From Rubrivivax sp. (GTDB lineage Bacteria > Pseudomonadota > Gammaproteobacteria > Burkholderiales > Burkholderiaceae_C): a DNA stretch of 5,381 nucleotides. Both the position numbers and the translations under genes were made by a program. The DNA lies in NCBI GenBank assembly GCA_027484885.1, contig JAIXSD010000502.1, positions 1 to 5,381 of the forward strand, written 5' to 3'. This document shows, piece after piece, positions 1-5,381 of this stretch; position 1 is the stretch's first letter, and each line of letters begins with the position of its first letter. The notes under the pieces are model-generated. The model saw nothing but the letters and a program-made list of their open reading frames with translations. It was not told the origin of the DNA and did not search any database.

Positions 1-1026
1 ATGAAGAGCGCCAGCGTTGGCGCGCTGCTGATCGGCGGTGTGGTGCTGGTCGGTTGGCTGGGCAGCGGCTTCTTCATCGTGCAGGAAGGCCAGCAAGGGG
101 TGATCACCTCCTTCGGCAAATACAGCAAGACGGTGGATGCCGGCTTCCAGTGGCGCTTGCCGTTCCCCTTCCAGGCCAGCGAAGTGGTGGCCGTGACCCA
201 GCTGCGCCAGGTCGAGGTGGGTCGCAACTCGGTGGTGGCCGCCACCGGCCTGCGTGATTCGTCCATGCTGACGCAGGACGAAAACATCGTCGACATCCGC
301 TTCACCGTGCAGTTCATCCTCAAGGATGCACGCGACTACCTGTTCGAGAACAACAAGCCCGATGAGGCGGTGATCCTGGCGGCAGAGTCGGCGGTGCGTG
401 AGATCGTCGGTAAAAGCAAGATGGACTCGGTGCTGTACGAGCAGCGCGATGCGATTGCCGCCGAGCTGGTCAAGTCGGTGCAGACCCAGATGGATCGCCT
501 GAAGGCAGGCATCTTGATCAAGGCCGTGAACGTGCAGAACGTGCAGGCGCCCGAGCAGGTGCAGGCCGCGTTTGACGATGCCTTCAAGGCCGGCGCCGAC
601 CGCGAGCGCCTGAAGAACGAAGGCCAGGCCTATGCCAACGATGTGATCCCCAAGGCTCAAGGTACCTCGGCGCGCCTGCGCGAAGAGGCCGAGGGCTACA
701 AGGCGCGTGTGGTGGCGCAGGCCGAGGGTGATGCACAGCGCTTCAAGAGCGTGCTGGCCGAGTACCAGAAGGCACCCGCGGTCACGCGCGACCGCCTCTA
801 CACCGACACCATGCAGCAGGTGTACTCCAACGTCAGCAAGGTGATGGTGGACAGCCGCAATGGCTCCAACCTGCTGTACCTGCCGCTGGACAAGCTGATC
901 CAGCAAGCCGGTGGGAGCGTCACCAGCACCGCGCCGGCGGCCGTGCCGTCCAGCGAGACCCCGGCCACCGTGGGCAATAACGACATGCGTTCGCGCGACG
1001 GCCTTCGCAGCCGCGACGGCCGTTGA
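1..1026 (+). CDS. hflK: FtsH protease modulator HflK, 5' end cut by window edge
   Basis: HflK is an inner-membrane SPFH/band-7 protein that assembles with HflC into a large cage around the FtsH protease and modulates degradation of membrane proteins. The visible 341 residues begin directly at a membrane helix (about residues 5-27), followed by the typical VQEGQQGVITSFGKY entry into the periplasmic SPFH domain (to about 195), then an Ala/Glu/Lys/Arg-rich helical, probably coiled-coil, stretch (about 195-260) and a polar tail ending in two RSRDG units. Known HflK proteins carry a Gly/Pro-rich cytoplasmic segment of several dozen residues before the helix. The ATG at position 1 is therefore most likely an internal methionine and the true start lies upstream; this is inference, since the upstream bases are not shown. 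The TGA at 1024-1026 is followed closely by hflC, as expected for a co-transcribed pair. Family assignment is secure. Confidence 0.95.
   Translation: MKSASVGALLIGGVVLVGWLGSGFFIVQEGQQGVITSFGKYSKTVDAGFQWRLPFPFQASEVVAVTQLRQVEVGRNSVVAATGLRDSSMLTQDENIVDIRFTVQFILKDARDYLFENNKPDEAVILAAESAVREIVGKSKMDSVLYEQRDAIAAELVKSVQTQMDRLKAGILIKAVNVQNVQAPEQVQAAFDDAFKAGADRERLKNEGQAYANDVIPKAQGTSARLREEAEGYKARVVAQAEGDAQRFKSVLAEYQKAPAVTRDRLYTDTMQQVYSNVSKVMVDSRNGSNLLYLPLDKLIQQAGGSVTSTAPAAVPSSETPATVGNNDMRSRDGLRSRDGR
988..1023 (+). repeat. Two tandem six-codon units at the HflK C-terminus
   Basis: The last twelve sense codons of hflK read as two six-residue units, RSRDGL (988-1005) and RSRDGR (1006-1023). A 10-base exact direct repeat, CGCGACGGCC, occurs at 994-1003 and 1012-1021, exactly 18 bases apart. 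This looks like a short in-frame duplication within the disordered, charged tail. Tails of HflK in related bacteria are often Arg/Ser/Asp-rich, so the function may depend on composition only. Confidence 0.6.
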
Positions 1027-1030
1027 TTCC

Positions 1031-1036
1031 AGGGAG
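1031..1036 (+). promoter_or_regulatory. Ribosome binding site deciding the hflC start
   Basis: AGGGAG lies 8 bases before the ATG at 1045. The in-frame GTG at 1036 overlaps the last base of this motif and so cannot use it. This favours ATG 1045 as the start of hflC. Confidence 0.7.
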
Positions 1037-1044
1037 TGATTGAG

Positions 1045-1947
1045 ATGAACCGTATTGCCTCCATCGCGGTCGGCGCCCTGATCGCCTTCATGCTGGCCAG
1101 CTCCATGCTCTTCATCGTCGACCAGCGCCAGTTCGCGGTCGTCTACGCCCTGGGTGAAATCAAGGAAGTCATCACAGAGCCAGGTCTGAAGATCAAGCTG
1201 CCGCCACCGCTGCAAAACGCCGTGCTGCTGGACCGCCGCGTGCAGACCCTGGACAGCCCCGAGTCGCGCCCCATCTTCACGGCTGAGAAGAAGAGCCTGG
1301 TGATCGATTGGCTGGTGAAGTGGCGCGTGGCCGAGCCGCGCCAGTTCATCCGTAACAACGGCTCTGACATGCGCAATGTCGAGAACCGCCTGAGCCCCAT
1401 CGTGCAAGCGGCCTTCAACGAGGAAGTGACCAAGCGCACCGTGCTGGCCGTGCTCTCGACTGAGCGCGAGAAGGTCATGAACGATGTGCGCAAGCGCCTG
1501 GAAGACGAGGCCAAGCAGTTCGGTATCGAGGTGGTGGACGTGCGCATCAAGCGCGTCGACTTCTCCGCCAACATCACCGACTCGGTCTACAACCGCATGA
1601 AGTCCGAGCGCCTGCGCGTGGCCAACGAGCTGCGCTCCACCGGTGGCGCGGATGCTGAAAAGATCAAGGCCGATGCCGACCGCCAGCGCGAAGTGATCGT
1701 GGCCGAGGCCTACCGCGATGCCCAGAAGATCAAGGGCGAGGGCGATGCCAAGGCCTCGGCCCTGTACGCCGAAGCCTTCGGCCGTGACCCGCAGTTTGCG
1801 CAGTTCTATCGCCAGCTGGAGGCCTACCGCAGCACCTTCCGCAACAAGTCGGATGTGATGGTGGTGGACCCGAGCAGCGACTTCTTCAAGGCCATGCGGG
1901 GCTCTGGCGCTGCTGGTGGCGCGGCGCCGGCTGGCCCGCGCAAGTAA
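1045..1947 (+). CDS. hflC: FtsH protease modulator HflC
   Basis: HflC is the partner of HflK in the membrane complex that encloses and modulates FtsH. The 300-residue protein has a short cytoplasmic start, one membrane helix (about residues 4-25), then the SPFH/band-7 domain opening with FIVDQRQFAVVYALGE and the conserved GLKIKLPPP segment. A helical region follows: RSTGGADAEKIKADADRQ starts at 197 and leads into AEAYRDAQKIKGEGDAKA, typical of the HflC coiled coil. The DPSSDFFKAM block near the end is also characteristic, and the tail is Gly/Ala/Pro-rich. The start at ATG 1045 is preferred over GTG 1036 because a Shine-Dalgarno motif fits it and the N-terminus MNRI is usual for the family. 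The gene lies 18 bases after hflK, so one transcript is likely. The length of about 300 residues is ordinary for betaproteobacteria and somewhat shorter than the E. coli protein. Nothing appears broken. Confidence 0.96.
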   Translation: MNRIASIAVGALIAFMLASSMLFIVDQRQFAVVYALGEIKEVITEPGLKIKLPPPLQNAVLLDRRVQTLDSPESRPIFTAEKKSLVIDWLVKWRVAEPRQFIRNNGSDMRNVENRLSPIVQAAFNEEVTKRTVLAVLSTEREKVMNDVRKRLEDEAKQFGIEVVDVRIKRVDFSANITDSVYNRMKSERLRVANELRSTGGADAEKIKADADRQREVIVAEAYRDAQKIKGEGDAKASALYAEAFGRDPQFAQFYRQLEAYRSTFRNKSDVMVVDPSSDFFKAMRGSGAAGGAAPAGPRK

Positions 1948-1986
1948 GCCGGCGCTCAAAACCGCCGGGCAGGACGAGCAGGGCGC

Positions 1987-2178
1987 ATGAGTGGCAACAG
2001 CTGGTTGACGGCACTGGCCTTGATGCTGGTGATCGAAGGCCTGTTGCCCCTGCTCAGCCCGGCCTCCTGGCGCCAGGTCTTCGCCCGCATGCTGGCCATG
2101 ACCGACGGGCAAATCCGCTTTGTCGGCCTGCTCAGCATGCTGGCCGGACTGCTTGCTTTGTTGTGGATTTCGCAGTGA
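1987..2178 (+). CDS. Small inner-membrane protein, DUF2065 (YjeT-like)
   Basis: This 63-residue protein consists almost wholly of two hydrophobic helices (about residues 6-24 and 43-61) joined by a short polar loop with SPASWRQVFARM and the family-typical TDGQIRFVGLLSMLAG. That pattern matches the DUF2065/YjeT family, whose gene commonly sits directly after hflC and before hisZ or purA in proteobacteria. The biochemical role is unknown; its place next to hflKC suggests, without proving, a link to membrane protein quality control. The start at 1987 is 39 bases past the hflC stop. The ribosome binding site is poor: AGGG at 1980-1983 is only 3 bases away, and AGGA at 1971-1974 is 12 bases away. 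Codon use looks like that of its neighbours, and the strongly patterned protein argues that it is a real gene. Confidence 0.88.
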   Translation: MSGNSWLTALALMLVIEGLLPLLSPASWRQVFARMLAMTDGQIRFVGLLSMLAGLLALLWISQ

Positions 2179-2234
2179 AGCGTGTTTGATTTGCGCCGTG
2201 GCGCGCGGAAAAACGGGGAATTGGGGCGGTCGTA

Positions 2235-2264
2235 GGGGCAATCCGGCCACAGCGCCGGTACAAT
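2235..2264 (+). promoter_or_regulatory. Candidate sigma-70 promoter for hisZ
   Basis: TACAAT at 2259-2264 is a good -10 hexamer, matching five of six bases of TATAAT. The -35 region is weak: GGGGCA at 2235-2240, 18 bases upstream, keeps only three consensus bases. Transcription would begin near 2271, about 20 bases before the hisZ ATG. The site lies in the 113-base gap 2179-2291, the largest non-coding gap in the window, where a separate promoter is plausible. A start site has not been shown. Confidence 0.45.
2243..2258 (+). repeat. Short inverted repeat beside the hisZ -10 box
   Basis: CCGGC (2243-2247) and GCCGG (2254-2258) form a 5-base inverted repeat with a 6-base spacer, ending directly before the TACAAT hexamer. 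Its position in the promoter spacer would suit an operator, but arms this short and GC-rich arise easily by chance in this DNA. Confidence 0.2.
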
Positions 2265-2291
2265 GCGTTTTTAACCCCCTCCCGAATCCCC

Positions 2292-4837
<2,546 letters not shown>

Positions 4838-4856
4838 GTCTCGCGCTCGCGCTTCT

Positions 4857-4899
4857 CTGGCCCGGTGCTCGTTGCCGGGCCAGTCTTTCTTAGTTTTTT
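4857..4899 (+). terminator. Intrinsic terminator after purA
   Basis: CTGGCCCGG (4857-4865) pairs perfectly with CCGGGCCAG (4875-4883), a 9-base GC-rich stem with a 9-base loop that can tighten by T-G and G-T pairs. A T-rich tract follows (4884-4899), ending in six T residues. It begins 20 bases after the purA stop and probably ends the hisZ-purA transcript. The run of T is interrupted, so some read-through into the next gene is possible. Confidence 0.8.
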
Positions 4900-4921
4900 G
4901 AGCCTCACCCGCCCACTCCAC

Positions 4922-4926
4922 AGGAG
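4922..4926 (+). promoter_or_regulatory. Ribosome binding site of the phosphoribosyltransferase
   Basis: AGGAG lies 9 bases before the ATG at 4936. It is the closest match to the Shine-Dalgarno consensus in the window and supports this start. No convincing -35/-10 pair is visible between the terminator and this site. Confidence 0.7.
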
Positions 4927-4935
4927 AAACCATCC

Positions 4936-5381
4936 ATGTTGACCGACGACGGCAAGCATCTGTACGTGTCCTGGGACGAATACCACATGCTGACCGAGCG
5001 CCTGGCGCTCAAGATCCACGCTTCCGGCTGGGAGTTCGATCAGATTCTGTGCCTGGCCCGCGGCGGCATGCGCCCCGGCGACGTGCTGTCCCGCGTGTTC
5101 GACAAGCCGCTGGGCATCATGTCCACCAGCTCTTACCGCGCCGAAGCCGGCACCATCCAGGGCCGCCTGGACATCGCCAAGTACATCACCATGCCCAAGG
5201 GTGAGTTGGCCGGCCGCGTGCTGCTGGTCGATGACCTGGCCGATTCCGGCGTGACCTTGAAGGCTGTGGTCGAGCGCCTGCGCGGCATGCCGGCGATCAG
5301 CGAGCTGCGCTCCGCGGTGATCTGGACCAAGGGTGTGTCCAGCTACACGCCCGACTACTACGTCGAAATGCTGGAAACCAG
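4936..5381 (+). CDS. Gpt-like purine phosphoribosyltransferase, 3' end cut by window edge
   Basis: This is a type I phosphoribosyltransferase, which transfers ribose 5-phosphate from PRPP to a base, probably hypoxanthine, guanine or xanthine in purine salvage. The 148 visible codons have no stop and run off the window; relatives are about 180-190 residues, so some 35-40 residues are missing. Visible blocks are HLYVSWDEYH (8-17), CLARGGMRPGDVLSR (39-53), which includes the pyrophosphate-binding loop, STSSYRAEAG (63-72), and the PRPP-binding signature VLLVDDLADSGVTL (95-108) with acidic pair Asp99-Asp100. The layout resembles E. coli Gpt (xanthine-guanine phosphoribosyltransferase): KYIVTWD, SRGG, SSY and IDDLVDTGGT in the same order. 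The base-recognition C-terminus is outside the window, so substrate specificity cannot be read. The start at 4936 is supported by AGGAG. It follows purA, separated by a terminator, and fits a purine theme. Confidence 0.92.
   Translation, partial: MLTDDGKHLYVSWDEYHMLTERLALKIHASGWEFDQILCLARGGMRPGDVLSRVFDKPLGIMSTSSYRAEAGTIQGRLDIAKYITMPKGELAGRVLLVDDLADSGVTLKAVVERLRGMPAISELRSAVIWTKGVSSYTPDYYVEMLET

Noticed and set aside
2193..2204. GCGCC-GT-GGCGC palindrome after the DUF2065 gene, considered as a terminator
   Set aside because: The 2-base spacer is too tight for a normal hairpin loop and no T-run follows on the + strand; only AAAAA and G-rich sequence come next.
2263..2274. ATG-CGT-TTT-TAA mini-ORF before hisZ
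   Set aside because: It overlaps the -10 hexamer, so a transcript from that promoter would begin inside it, and it has no ribosome binding site.

Overview
The window is a compact, high-GC stretch of ordinary bacterial chromosome with every gene on the + strand. Gene order (hflK, hflC, a small DUF2065 membrane protein, hisZ, purA, a purine-type phosphoribosyltransferase) and protein sequences point to a betaproteobacterium of the order Burkholderiales, perhaps near the Roseateles/Rubrivivax group. The genus is a guess from sequence feel; the order is a firmer call. No mobile element, tRNA, rRNA or CRISPR array is visible.

Layout. Positions 1-1026 hold hflK, cut by the left edge so that its cytoplasmic N-terminus is missing. 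hflC follows after 18 bases (best start 1045, not the upstream GTG at 1036), then a 63-residue two-helix membrane protein of the DUF2065/YjeT type (1987-2178). A 113-base gap carries the best promoter candidate in the window, a TACAAT -10 box at 2259-2264, just before hisZ (2292-3455). purA (3500-4837) follows after 44 bases. A strong intrinsic terminator (4857-4899) separates purA from a Gpt-like phosphoribosyltransferase gene that starts at 4936 and runs off the right edge.

Function. HflK and HflC form the membrane SPFH complex that surrounds and modulates the FtsH protease. HisZ is the regulatory subunit of the two-part ATP phosphoribosyltransferase (with a short HisG encoded elsewhere), the first step of histidine synthesis. 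PurA commits IMP to AMP. The last gene probably salvages a purine base with PRPP. The right half is therefore a small group of genes around ATP, PRPP and purine balance, placed downstream of a membrane protein quality-control pair.

I found no undescribed biological system. The most interesting local detail is in front of purA, which lacks a good ribosome binding site of its own. A 7-codon TTG-initiated mini-ORF with a well-placed AGGAA ends in a TGA that overlaps the purA ATG, suggesting possible translational coupling. This is a hypothesis only.
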